DNA from: Clostridium sp. 12(A)
GTDB lineage: Bacteria; Bacillota; Clostridia; Lachnospirales; Lachnospiraceae
Length of the DNA: 64,000 nucleotides
NCBI GenBank assembly: GCA_000526575.1
Contig: JAGI01000002.1
Span: forward strand, 1,736,001 to 1,800,000
Direction of reading: 5' to 3'
Both the position numbers and the translations under genes were made by a program. Positions 52,872 to 60,969 of this stretch are shown here, piece by piece; positions within the stretch are counted from its first letter, which is position 1, and the number at the start of each line of letters is the position of its first letter. The notes under the pieces were generated by a model that searched no databases, was not told where the DNA came from, and worked only from the letters and a program-made list of their open reading frames with translations.

Positions 52872-53294
52872 TTATGCAAGTGCCTTTCCAAGCTCTACAC
52901 ACTGTGCTTCTCCATCTGCATCTGGCTCATTGTTACAGATTACGCTTTCATGAGCGAGCACTGCGCCATCCTTTTTACAGGTTTCTTCCCAGTCTCTCAT
53001 CCATTCGCCGTCTCCCCAGCCGTAGGAACCGAATAAAGCAATCTTTTTTCCTGACAGCTTTGGCTCACAGCCCTTGAACATTGGTTCAAATTCGCCGTCT
53101 TCTAATTCTTCGCTTCCCATGGATGGACATCCAAAGGCAATCGCATCGAATTCATCCACCTGTTCTGGCTGAAAATCAGATGCTGTAAATAAAGATACTT
53201 CTGCGCCCGCTTCCTTCGCTCCATCCGCTACCTTCTTTGCCATTGCTTCTGTATTTCCTGTGCCGCTCCAAAAAACAACTGCTACTTTACTCAT
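52872..53294 (-). CDS. Flavodoxin
   Basis: A 140-residue FMN protein with the phosphate loop FWSGTGNTEAMA and the isoalloxazine-flanking YGWGDGEW. Flavodoxin replaces ferredoxin as a low-potential electron carrier under iron limitation. It is the second gene of an operon with DUF3793, driven by a DtxR-like operator at 53940. Confidence 0.92.
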   Translation of the reverse strand: MSKVAVVFWSGTGNTEAMAKKVADGAKEAGAEVSLFTASDFQPEQVDEFDAIAFGCPSMGSEELEDGEFEPMFKGCEPKLSGKKIALFGSYGWGDGEWMRDWEETCKKDGAVLAHESVICNNEPDADGEAQCVELGKALA

Positions 53295-53326
53295 CTTATC
53301 CTACCTCTTCTTTCCTCTTTATTTGC

Positions 53327-53881
53327 TCAGGCAGCCACTGTTAACTGCCAGACCGTTCTGCCATTTTTCCATAAACGCGAGTAAATGACTCTGCATTTGC
53401 GGTATCTTGCAAATTTTTTCTCCGCCTCGCATTCATTGCAATAAACCTTCCAGCAGCCGATGCATTTGCAGTTTTTACCTGCATTGTTAATAAATCCGAT
53501 TACATCACCCAAAGGATATCCAAGAAAGAGTCCTATTTCATGAGGGAAGGAGCCGGATTCCTTCAACCGCTCTGTCAGCCTGCTAAGAGCATACTCTACA
53601 TCCATATGCTCATAACCGTATTTTTTAAGAAATCTGCACACACCGGGTCGATTTAAATCAGCTTCTAAATGAGTTTTCCGATAAACATAGATCAGCGCCT
53701 TGTTATTGCGACGGTATAATTCTATGAGAGATATTCCTTTTTCACCCAGCTGGTTGTTTAAGTGATCCAGCTGTTTTTGAAGCTCTTCTTCCGATGTGAA
53801 GGAATGATTAAACAGACTGGCTGTCTTTAAGGAAGCCAGCGTTGGGGAACAATATTCGATTAGATGTCTTTCCAATAGCAT
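53327..53881 (-). CDS. DUF3793 protein
   Basis: A 184-residue DUF3793 protein with many Cys in the C-terminal half (CKCIGCWKVYCNECEAEKKF). It also has the family phrases SFPHEIGLFLGYPLGDVIGFI and CSPTLASLKTASLF. The family is regularly found beside flavodoxin and iron genes. GGAGG precedes the ATG. The DtxR-like operator lies ~58 bp upstream. Confidence 0.88.
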   Translation of the reverse strand: MLLERHLIEYCSPTLASLKTASLFNHSFTSEEELQKQLDHLNNQLGEKGISLIELYRRNNKALIYVYRKTHLEADLNRPGVCRFLKKYGYEHMDVEYALSRLTERLKESGSFPHEIGLFLGYPLGDVIGFINNAGKNCKCIGCWKVYCNECEAEKKFARYRKCRVIYSRLWKNGRTVWQLTVAA

Positions 53882-53937
53882 TTCAATACCTCCACAGTCA
53901 AATTGTTGTTTCCCATTATTCCATTTTTTGCAGGTTT

Positions 53938-53960
53938 TAGGTTAGTTTTGGCTAACTAAT
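53938..53960. promoter_or_regulatory. DtxR-like operator 3
   Basis: GGTTAG-TTTTGG-CTAACT (53940-53957) inside TTAGGTTAG...CTAACTAA. Matches sites 1 and 2 in layout. It precedes the DUF3793-flavodoxin operon. Confidence 0.75.
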
Positions 53961-54119
53961 ATATAAATATCATATTTTGCACCTACAGGCAATACTGAAT
54001 TTGCTTAATGGGAAATTTTCTACTATATCATATTATCTGCAACATAGGCTCGTATACTTTTCCAATTTTTTACAGAAATTCTTCATTAATTTTATGCTTT
54101 CTTTAGGAGCAGGACAAAA

Positions 54120-54250
54120 TTTCTTCACAATTTTACGGTATGATATTAATACGAACATAGAAAAAACCCAAAGCAGTCAGAGAGCTTACTACATATGTTT
54201 TTCTAAGTCGGCGGAGTCGTCCTGAATGGCCTCTTTGCCGGCTCAACCTA
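54120..54250 (+). other. GCCGGC hairpin module, copy D
   Basis: A -10-like TGATATTAATAC (54141-54152) precedes AGTCGGC...GCCGGCT (54206-54243); the loop is longer and the flank CAACC differs from the TTCCTCC of the other copies. The remaining 53960-54302 carries no gene. Confidence 0.4.
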
Positions 54251-54302
54251 ATGATTAAGACTGATTCCTGAATTTCAAACACTTGGAACAGTCTTTTATA
54301 TA

Positions 54303-54334
54303 GAGAAAGAAGAAGCCTAGGCTTCTTCTTTTTT
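54303..54334 (-). terminator. Terminator of the M20 peptidase operon
   Basis: A palindrome AGAAGAAGCC/GGCTTCTTCT with T tracts on both sides. Confidence 0.8.
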
Positions 54335-55481
54335 ATTGGTCGTATTCTACGGTGATCAATCCCAGGGCAAGAGAAGCTGTTTTCTCAAGCTGATCCACCG
54401 TGGTATATTCCTTTGTGGTATGGACTTCATTCATGCCGCAGGCAACTACAATTCCGCGGATACCATTCTTTACAAAATGATTATTATCGCTTCCTCCTAA
54501 CGTAACCTGAGTCACAGGAGTGAGACCAAGCTGGCCGCAGACCTTGCGGAATCGTTTTACCACTTCCTCTTCGTCACCGATTTCATAGGCTTCAATCTGC
54601 TTCTCATAAATAAATTCTATACTTCCCTCATAAAGAGCTGCTGTCTTTGAGAATATTTCTCTTAATTTTTCCAGCTGCTCAAGTGCCCTTTCATCCTTTA
54701 GGCTTCTGATTTCTCCCAGTATGATGCAGTCATCCGGTACAATATTGGTCTGTTTTCCGCCGCTTATTTTTCCGATATTCACCGTTGTCACTTCATCCAC
54801 CCAGCCCTGCTTTAACTGGGAGATGGCATGGGCTCCTATTTCAATGGCATTGATTCCAAGCTGGGGACAAAATCCCGCATGAGCATTTCTCCCCTGTATT
54901 CTGATTTCAAAAGAAATGAGGGTTGGAGCTGCCGTGGCGGCCAGACCGATCTCTCCGCTTAAATCAAAGACGTATGCCAGATTGGAACTGACTTTAGAAT
55001 AGTCAAAGATCTGACTTCCTTTTCCATAGTTTTCTTCTGCCACTGGGAAAAGTATTTCAATGTCCGGATGAGACAGATTTTCTTCCTTTATGACCCGGAC
55101 TGCCTCTAAAATGGCCGCTACTCCAGAAAGATCGTCAGCACCAAGGATGGTCTCGCCTTCTGAAGTAATGACTCCGTGTTCGTCCTCAATGGCCCGTTTT
55201 CCTATGCCCGGACGTACGGTATCCATATGGGCTGATAAAAGAACCGGGCTGCCCTCTGTGTTTCCTTTTAATCGTCCATAGAGATTTCCGGTGGGGGACT
55301 GATTTCCGTATCCGGTAATACGCTCTTTTAGCTGTATTCCGGCATCATCTTCCTCTACCTCAAATCCCAATTCCTTTAACTGAAGAGTCAGATAGTCTGC
55401 AATCTCTCTTTCGTGGTAAGTTTCAGAATCAAACTCTACCATTGTTTTAAATTGGCTGACAAGCCTGTTTGTGTTTATCAT
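54333..55481 (-). CDS. M20 family metallopeptidase (PepT-like)
   Basis: A 382-residue zinc peptidase. The first metal site SAHMDTVRPG, the bridging Asp (ADDLSGVAA), the catalytic Glu region (VAEENYGKGS) and the histidine of HTTKEYTT are in order. PepT-type enzymes cleave tripeptides or Cys-Gly; in this operon it could also remove an N-acyl group. AGGTG precedes the ATG. It is the last gene of the nine-gene sulfur-salvage operon. Confidence 0.85.
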   Translation of the reverse strand: MINTNRLVSQFKTMVEFDSETYHEREIADYLTLQLKELGFEVEEDDAGIQLKERITGYGNQSPTGNLYGRLKGNTEGSPVLLSAHMDTVRPGIGKRAIEDEHGVITSEGETILGADDLSGVAAILEAVRVIKEENLSHPDIEILFPVAEENYGKGSQIFDYSKVSSNLAYVFDLSGEIGLAATAAPTLISFEIRIQGRNAHAGFCPQLGINAIEIGAHAISQLKQGWVDEVTTVNIGKISGGKQTNIVPDDCIILGEIRSLKDERALEQLEKLREIFSKTAALYEGSIEFIYEKQIEAYEIGDEEEVVKRFRKVCGQLGLTPVTQVTLGGSDNNHFVKNGIRGIVVACGMNEVHTTKEYTTVDQLEKTASLALGLITVEYDQ

Positions 55482-55498
55482 ACGATCACCTGCCTGGA

Positions 55499-56524
55499 TT
55501 ATTCATTTCCCTTTCCATGGCGTTTGAACTTCTCCTCTGGAGTTTTGCTTAATTCCTTCCGGTTTTGAGGGGCAGACCAAATACCTTCGTAATCAATCTG
55601 ATTCACAAAACGGGAATTAAAGTCCTGGAAAAGGGATTTATTCTCTGACCGGGGCGCCGCAATATCCCGGAAATATGTGTTATTGCGGAAAGCCGGAATT
55701 ACATATAAGTCTCTTAAGTATGCCCATATATTCTCGTAATCCACCACCCGTCGCTTAATCGGGCCGAGATTGCGGTAATAATGGGTGTCAAACCTCGCTA
55801 ATGTAACAAAAAGCCGGACATCACTGTCTGTGACATAATCGCCGAATAAAAAGCGGTTCTTTGACAGTCTCTCTTCTATCTCATCCAGAGCCTTGTAGAA
55901 ATCTTCAAATGCCTCTTCATAGGCTTCAAGGGACTGGGCAAACATCATACGGTAGGTAGCATTGTTTACATTGGGAAAAAGCCAGTCATTGTAATCATCG
56001 ATTTCCTGACGTATTTCTTCCGGATATAAGTCCGGAGCATCCGGAGCCTGGAACGGCCGGAAGGCTGTTTCAAAATAGTTGGTGAGTCTGTGATAATCAT
56101 TGTTCACTACCTGCTTTGTTGTGATGTCTACAAGAGCTGGAACCGTGCAGCGTCCCTGATAATCCGGATCAGCGTTATAATAAAATTCACTTAAGAACTG
56201 AGCCCCCAGTACCGGATCTTTTCTGTCCTCATTATACACGAATTCCCATCCAAATGCACTGTTTTCCTTGCTGTGTCCCACAAGATTGATTCCAATGGCA
56301 TCCGTAAGCCCAAGAAGCTCCCTTACAATGGAGGCCCGGTTGGACCAATGACAGCCCTTGGCCCAGAAGAGACGGTATCTTCCGGCTTCCGCCTTTAGCT
56401 CACCTTCTCCCTCTCCAAAAGGAGTTGTAAAATGATTGGGCTGGCGGATGAATGCCCCTCTTTCATCAATTTCATTTTCGATTTCTTTTGGACGCAGTCT
56501 CTGTTTCGTACTCAAGCTTGACAT
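55499..56524 (-). CDS. GHR-like GST protein 1 (CHWS)
   Basis: A 341-residue Xi-class GST homolog (YqjG/glutathionyl-hydroquinone reductase group). The characteristic FTTPFGEGEGELKAEAGRYRLFWAK leader, the catalytic Cys (GCHWSNR in place of CPWAHR) and the C-terminal helical domain (~160-330) are present. It differs from paralogs 2 and 3 in the active-site motif, which suggests a changed substrate. AAAGGAGG precedes the ATG at 56524. The operon position suggests work on thiol or thioether compounds. Confidence 0.88.
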   Translation of the reverse strand: MSSLSTKQRLRPKEIENEIDERGAFIRQPNHFTTPFGEGEGELKAEAGRYRLFWAKGCHWSNRASIVRELLGLTDAIGINLVGHSKENSAFGWEFVYNEDRKDPVLGAQFLSEFYYNADPDYQGRCTVPALVDITTKQVVNNDYHRLTNYFETAFRPFQAPDAPDLYPEEIRQEIDDYNDWLFPNVNNATYRMMFAQSLEAYEEAFEDFYKALDEIEERLSKNRFLFGDYVTDSDVRLFVTLARFDTHYYRNLGPIKRRVVDYENIWAYLRDLYVIPAFRNNTYFRDIAAPRSENKSLFQDFNSRFVNQIDYEGIWSAPQNRKELSKTPEEKFKRHGKGNE

Positions 56525-56540
56525 ATCAAATCCTCCTTTT

Positions 56541-56975
56541 TCAGACATATTTTTCCGTATGGATAATCTGAAAGATTCCTCCATCTATCTTTACTCCATA
56601 ATCCGGCTGATAGCCCAGGGCTTCATAAAAGCCCACGGCTTCATCCCGGCTGGTGATAACAATTTTTTTAACGCCCCATTCCCGGATCCAATTCTCCGCT
56701 TCGTCAATCAAAAGCCTTCCGACTCCCTTACTACGGTATTCACTTAAAACACTGACACGCTCAATTTTTGCTATGTTCTCTTCCTCCAGAAGATGAATTC
56801 TGCAGGTTGCCACAGGGTAAATGCCGTCAAGAACTAAAACATACAGAGGTTCGTTAAAATCTCCCTCATCGAATTCTTTGTCCATGGGGACACGAAATCC
56901 TTTCACCATGGTTTCTACTCTGACATAATAGACACCTGCATACTGCCAGTTTTCCGATACTCTTACTGCCTTCAC
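56541..56975 (-). CDS. GNAT N-acetyltransferase A
   Basis: A 144-residue GNAT with YRSKGVGRLLIDEAE (acetyl-CoA loop) and DEAVGFYEALGY. The probable start is the GTG at 56975, with GGGAGG 7 nt before it. It lies between two GHR-like genes. It may N-acetylate an S-substituted cysteine, as SnaA/SnaB in B. subtilis sulfur salvage; this is context inference. Confidence 0.85.
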   Translation of the reverse strand: MKAVRVSENWQYAGVYYVRVETMVKGFRVPMDKEFDEGDFNEPLYVLVLDGIYPVATCRIHLLEEENIAKIERVSVLSEYRSKGVGRLLIDEAENWIREWGVKKIVITSRDEAVGFYEALGYQPDYGVKIDGGIFQIIHTEKYV

Positions 56976-56988
56976 CCTTTCGCCTCCC

Positions 56989-57945
56989 CTATTTATAATG
57001 GATGGTATCTCTACCATGAGGTTTTAACAAGCCGGATAGATCAGGGCCTTTTGGCACAATACCGTAGGGATTATTGGATACGGCGCAGAGATGGTAATGC
57101 TTTTTAATGGCATCAAGATCTGTGGTATCCCCAAAGCCTTTCTGGGAATATAAGTCTCTTACATAGCCCCAAAGATTGGGAAATTCAGAAATCCGGTTAC
57201 GATTTAAGAAAAAGCCGTTATAGTATGCGACGTCAAACCGAACCAGTGTAACATATAGTCTTACATCCGATTCTGTGATTTTATCTCCAAATAAATAACG
57301 GCTGTGGCTTAAACGCTCTTCCAGCCAATCCAGGCGGTTAAATACGAGGGAATAAGCCTCTTCATACGCCTCCTGGCTTCTGGCAAATCCAGCCTTGTAT
57401 ACCCCGTTGTTGATCTCGTCAAAAAGAATCTGGTTTAATGCGTCAATCTCTTCTCTTAATGCTTCAGGATAGAGGTCAGGGGCATCCGGCTTATGGTATT
57501 TGCTCCACTCTACCTCCCAGTATCTGGTCAGGTGATAGTAATCATTATTTACTACGGTTCCTGTTGCCACCTCCACTACGGCTGGAACGGTAAATCTACC
57601 TGTGTAATCCGGGTCCGCTTTTAGATAAGCCTCGCTTATATAATGAATCTTTAATACCGGGTCCACCTCACCAGCATCTAAGGTAAATGCCCAGTCCGTC
57701 CGCTCTACATCTGGCCTTACAGGGTCTAAGGTACCCAGGCTTATGACATCATGAAGGCCTAAAAGGCTTCGAACTATCACAGATCTGTGGGCCCATGGAC
57801 AGGCAGGTGACCAAAGCAGGCGGTATCTGGAAGGTTCTATGGGGAGCTGCCCCTCCTCTATTCCAAAGGGAGTGGTAAAACGATTCTCCTGTCGTTTAAA
57901 CTTCCCGTCTTTTTCTACTTCATTGGTGATAAATCTCTTTGACAT
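56989..57945 (-). CDS. GHR-like GST protein 2 (CPWAHR)
   Basis: A 318-residue Xi-class GST homolog with the active-site Cys in SPACPWAHRS, leader FTTPFGIEEGQLPIEPSRYRLLWSP, and conserved C-terminal helices (YLFGDKITESDVRLYVTLVRFD). Catalytic Cys preserved. It is a paralog of the proteins at 55499 and 60970. AGAGGAAA precedes the ATG. Confidence 0.9.
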   Translation of the reverse strand: MSKRFITNEVEKDGKFKRQENRFTTPFGIEEGQLPIEPSRYRLLWSPACPWAHRSVIVRSLLGLHDVISLGTLDPVRPDVERTDWAFTLDAGEVDPVLKIHYISEAYLKADPDYTGRFTVPAVVEVATGTVVNNDYYHLTRYWEVEWSKYHKPDAPDLYPEALREEIDALNQILFDEINNGVYKAGFARSQEAYEEAYSLVFNRLDWLEERLSHSRYLFGDKITESDVRLYVTLVRFDVAYYNGFFLNRNRISEFPNLWGYVRDLYSQKGFGDTTDLDAIKKHYHLCAVSNNPYGIVPKGPDLSGLLKPHGRDTIHYK

Positions 57946-57972
57946 GGCAATTTCCTCTTTTCCTATTGGCTT

Positions 57973-58464
57973 TTATGACCTTTTCATATCTTCCCTTCCA
58001 TACTCATCCACGAACCGGTATGATTCCGGAAGCATAAATCCTTCCTCCTCCATAAAGGCTCTGGACTCTTCGGAACCGTTAAAGATACACATGGCGGTCT
58101 TGCTTCTTCGAAATCCCATTTTTTCATATAGGGCTACTGTTCTTGGGTGGGTATAAAGAATTACATTCTGGCCTTTTACCTGATCAAGAAGAAGAGTGAT
58201 CAGCTTTCTGCCCACTCCATTTCCCTGAAATTCTTCCTCAAGGGCTATGTTATAAATGGCTGCCTGGCAGACTCCGTCGGATAAGGCTCTCCCCACTCCG
58301 ATAAGTCTTTCCCCATGGTAAACAAATACCACGGCGTAGCTGTTCGTGAAGATGGTCTCCTGCTCCTCCTTCGTATGGTCCGAAAGTCCGGACCGGCGGA
58401 GGATATCAGAAACTTCCTGCCAGTTCACATGTTCTTTTGTTGTCTTATAGATAATATCGTTCAT
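57973..58464 (-). CDS. GNAT N-acetyltransferase B
   Basis: A 163-residue GNAT protein with QGNGVGRKLITLLLDQ and TVALYEKMGF. It has a distinctive N-terminus (IIYKTTKEHVNW) and a C-terminal tail unlike acetyltransferase A. GGGAGG precedes the ATG. It lies between the ABC ATPase gene and GHR-like 2 in the operon. Substrate unknown; cysteine derivatives are likely by context. Confidence 0.85.
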   Translation of the reverse strand: MNDIIYKTTKEHVNWQEVSDILRRSGLSDHTKEEQETIFTNSYAVVFVYHGERLIGVGRALSDGVCQAAIYNIALEEEFQGNGVGRKLITLLLDQVKGQNVILYTHPRTVALYEKMGFRRSKTAMCIFNGSEESRAFMEEEGFMLPESYRFVDEYGREDMKRS

Positions 58465-58495
58465 GAAAATACCTCCCGAGGCTTAAACTTTTTTC

Positions 58496-59260
58496 CTATA
58501 TTGTAAAATCCGGGCTTTCCAGCATATGAATCTTCACCAGGAACTCTTTTAAGCGTTCATTTCGAGGATTATCAAAAATTTCCTTTGGGGTTCCATCCGC
58601 TACAATTTTTCCATTTTCCAGAAATAGGATTCGGTTTGCTACGTTTTTAACAAAGTTCATTTCATGGGTGACCAGTAATATGGTGTTTCCCTCTTTGGCC
58701 GCATTCCGGATAGTGGTCAGTACTTCACTGACTAATTCCGGGTCAAGAGCAGAGGTTGGTTCATCCATGAGAAGAAGTCCCGGGTCCATGGCAAGCGCTC
58801 TGGCTATGGCGACCCGCTGCTGCTGTCCGCCAGACAAGTGTCTGGGATAATGAAAGAGGCGGTCTCCCATTCCTACCTTTTGAAGGTGCTTAACTGCAAT
58901 CTCTTTTGCTTCGTTCTTTTTTAACTTCTTTACTACCATTAAGCCTTCCATTACATTTTCAAGCGCCGTTCGGTTCTTAAAAAGATTGAACTGCTGGAAA
59001 ACCATTTCCGTGTATCGCCTCAGCTCCAGCTTTTCTTTGGAGGATTTGGTGGTTAAATCAATGGTTCTGCCATTGATGATTACAGTGCCCTGTTCTGGCT
59101 TCTCCAGGAGATTAATGGAGCGTAAAAGGGTTGACTTTCCCGTACCGGAAGGACCGATGATAGCAACCACATCTCCCTTATTAACGGTTAAATCCATGTT
59201 ATCGAGTACCACGTTTTCACCGTACTTTTTACTTAATCCGCGGATTTCAATTGCGCTCAT
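58496..59260 (-). CDS. Amino-acid ABC transporter ATPase (GlnQ/TcyC/YxeO-like)
   Basis: A 254-residue ATPase. Walker A GPSGTGKST, Q-loop MVFQQFNLF, signature LSGGQQQRVAIARALA and Walker B LLLMDEPTSALDP are intact. The start at 59260 is 8 nt after GGAGG and overlaps the permease end by 14 bases. The transporter triplet in this setting is most likely for cystine or an S-modified cysteine. Confidence 0.92.
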   Translation of the reverse strand: MSAIEIRGLSKKYGENVVLDNMDLTVNKGDVVAIIGPSGTGKSTLLRSINLLEKPEQGTVIINGRTIDLTTKSSKEKLELRRYTEMVFQQFNLFKNRTALENVMEGLMVVKKLKKNEAKEIAVKHLQKVGMGDRLFHYPRHLSGGQQQRVAIARALAMDPGLLLMDEPTSALDPELVSEVLTTIRNAAKEGNTILLVTHEMNFVKNVANRILFLENGKIVADGTPKEIFDNPRNERLKEFLVKIHMLESPDFTI

Positions 59261-59990
59261 TTCCTGCACCTCCTTTTACCACTGTGACCTGCTCCGGTAC
59301 GCTCATCCTTTTTTCTATGTATGCAAACAGTCTTTCAATGAAGATTGTCAGCACCCAGTAGATGATGGCAAGAGAACAGTAAATCTCAAAATATCGGTAG
59401 CTGCTGCCGGCTAAAATCTTACCCTGAGCGGTTATTTCCACCACCGAACAGGTAAATGCAAGAGACGTGCCTTTTACCAGACCGATGAGGGAGTTTCCAA
59501 GGGACGGTATGGCAACCGTTACAGCCTGGGGAAACAGCACTCTCCGAAAGATCTGGAAGCCGTTCATCCCTAAGGATTTAGCGGCTTCCACCTGGCCTTT
59601 TTCCACGGACTGGATGGCAGCACGTATGGTTTCCGAGTCAAAAGCGGACTGATTTAAGCCCAATGCCACGATGGCAAAAATAATTGGCGGTATCCCGTTG
59701 ACGTTATATTCGGTTCCATTGTAGAAATTGTAGTATTTTAAGGCAATGGGAATCCCAAAGTAGGTTAAGTAGAGCTGAACGATAATAGGGGTTCCTCTTA
59801 CTACCGAAACGAACAGCGAACAAATCTGCCGTAAGACCGGAATGTTGTGAATTTTTACAAATGCAATCAAAAGCCCTACTACCCAGCCGATCACCAGGGC
59901 GATTACCGTCAGTTTTAAGGTTACGGGCAAGTATTTCAGTAATGCGGGAATTTCCGTAAATACCAGCTGCCAATCAAATATTTTGCTCAT
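59247..59990 (-). CDS. Amino-acid ABC transporter permease
   Basis: A 247-residue His/Glu-type permease with 4-5 helices and the EAA loop AAIQSVEKGQVEAAKSLGMNGFQ. RGTPIIVQLYLTYFG is family-typical. AGGAGG precedes the ATG. It works with the ATPase that overlaps it and the lipoprotein upstream. Confidence 0.92.
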   Translation of the reverse strand: MSKIFDWQLVFTEIPALLKYLPVTLKLTVIALVIGWVVGLLIAFVKIHNIPVLRQICSLFVSVVRGTPIIVQLYLTYFGIPIALKYYNFYNGTEYNVNGIPPIIFAIVALGLNQSAFDSETIRAAIQSVEKGQVEAAKSLGMNGFQIFRRVLFPQAVTVAIPSLGNSLIGLVKGTSLAFTCSVVEITAQGKILAGSSYRYFEIYCSLAIIYWVLTIFIERLFAYIEKRMSVPEQVTVVKGGAGNERN

Positions 59991-60014
59991 CTTGTTCCTC
60001 CAGCTAATCCTTCT

Positions 60015-60947
60015 TTATTTATAGGAAGGGGAATAATCGTTACCAAACCATTTTAAGTTAATTTCCTTTGAGGTTCCGTCTTCAATGACTTCTTTTAAGG
60101 CTTTATTTAAATCTTCTACCAGTGTTTCATTTCCTTTGCTGACAATTAAGTAGCTGAATGGCTCTCCCATCAGATCCTTGGAAACATCATTATTTAAAGA
60201 AACGCCGGTTACATTAAAGTTAAACTCTTTCTGGTAATACTCAAACATTGGTTTATCCATTAAAACGAAATCGTATTTTCCGGCCTCTACATCCTGAATC
60301 TGAAGAACAAGGTCTTCTTCGCTGTATTCGATGTTGATTGGCTTTGATGGATTGGCTGCATTATAATTTTCAAGTGCAGTGGTTATGTTGATGCCTGCCT
60401 GGGAAATGGTCTTTAAGCCTGAAAGGTCATCCCATGATTCAATGGTTTGTGCTTTGGCATTGTCTTTTTTAAAAATGGCAACGTATTCATTGGCAAAAAT
60501 CGGGTCTGTAAATAAGTACTTTTCTTTTCGCTTTTCATTCTTTGCAAAGTTGTTTACACCAATCTGATAACGGTCAGAATCCAGGCCGGCAAAGATGGAT
60601 GGAAAATCAGTCACTTCAATTTCAAGCTTATACTGGGGAAGACGTTCAAATATAGCTTTGATTAATTCAATGTTATGTCCTGTCAGCGTATTGTCCTTAT
60701 CTACGAAGGTAAATGGCTTTGGGGAGCCGCCTGTAGCTGCGTAGATAGTGATTGGCTCTGTTTTATTCTCTCCTGCTGCTGTTGTGCTTTCCGCTGTCTT
60801 TGTTCCTTCTGAGGCAGCCTCACTGGCTTTACTCGTCTGGGCTTCTGATGGTTTGCTCTCCTGCTTTGCGCAGCCTGCCAATGCGCCGATTACGGCTGCT
60901 GCTGTAAGGAATCCTAATACTGTCTTTTTCGCAAAATTTTTCTTCAT
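60015..60947 (-). CDS. Amino-acid ABC substrate-binding lipoprotein
   Basis: A 310-residue SBP_bac_3 lipoprotein. Lipobox IGALAGC, then a Ser/Thr/Glu linker and the family N-lobe (YAATGGSPKPFTFVDKDNTLTGHNIELIKAI) followed by LDSDRYQIGVNNFAKNEKR. It captures an amino acid, probably cystine or a cysteine derivative (context). GAGGAG precedes the ATG at 60947. Confidence 0.92.
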   Translation of the reverse strand: MKKNFAKKTVLGFLTAAAVIGALAGCAKQESKPSEAQTSKASEAASEGTKTAESTTAAGENKTEPITIYAATGGSPKPFTFVDKDNTLTGHNIELIKAIFERLPQYKLEIEVTDFPSIFAGLDSDRYQIGVNNFAKNEKRKEKYLFTDPIFANEYVAIFKKDNAKAQTIESWDDLSGLKTISQAGINITTALENYNAANPSKPINIEYSEEDLVLQIQDVEAGKYDFVLMDKPMFEYYQKEFNFNVTGVSLNNDVSKDLMGEPFSYLIVSKGNETLVEDLNKALKEVIEDGTSKEINLKWFGNDYSPSYK

Positions 60948-60969
60948 AACTTTTCTCCTCATATTTAGT

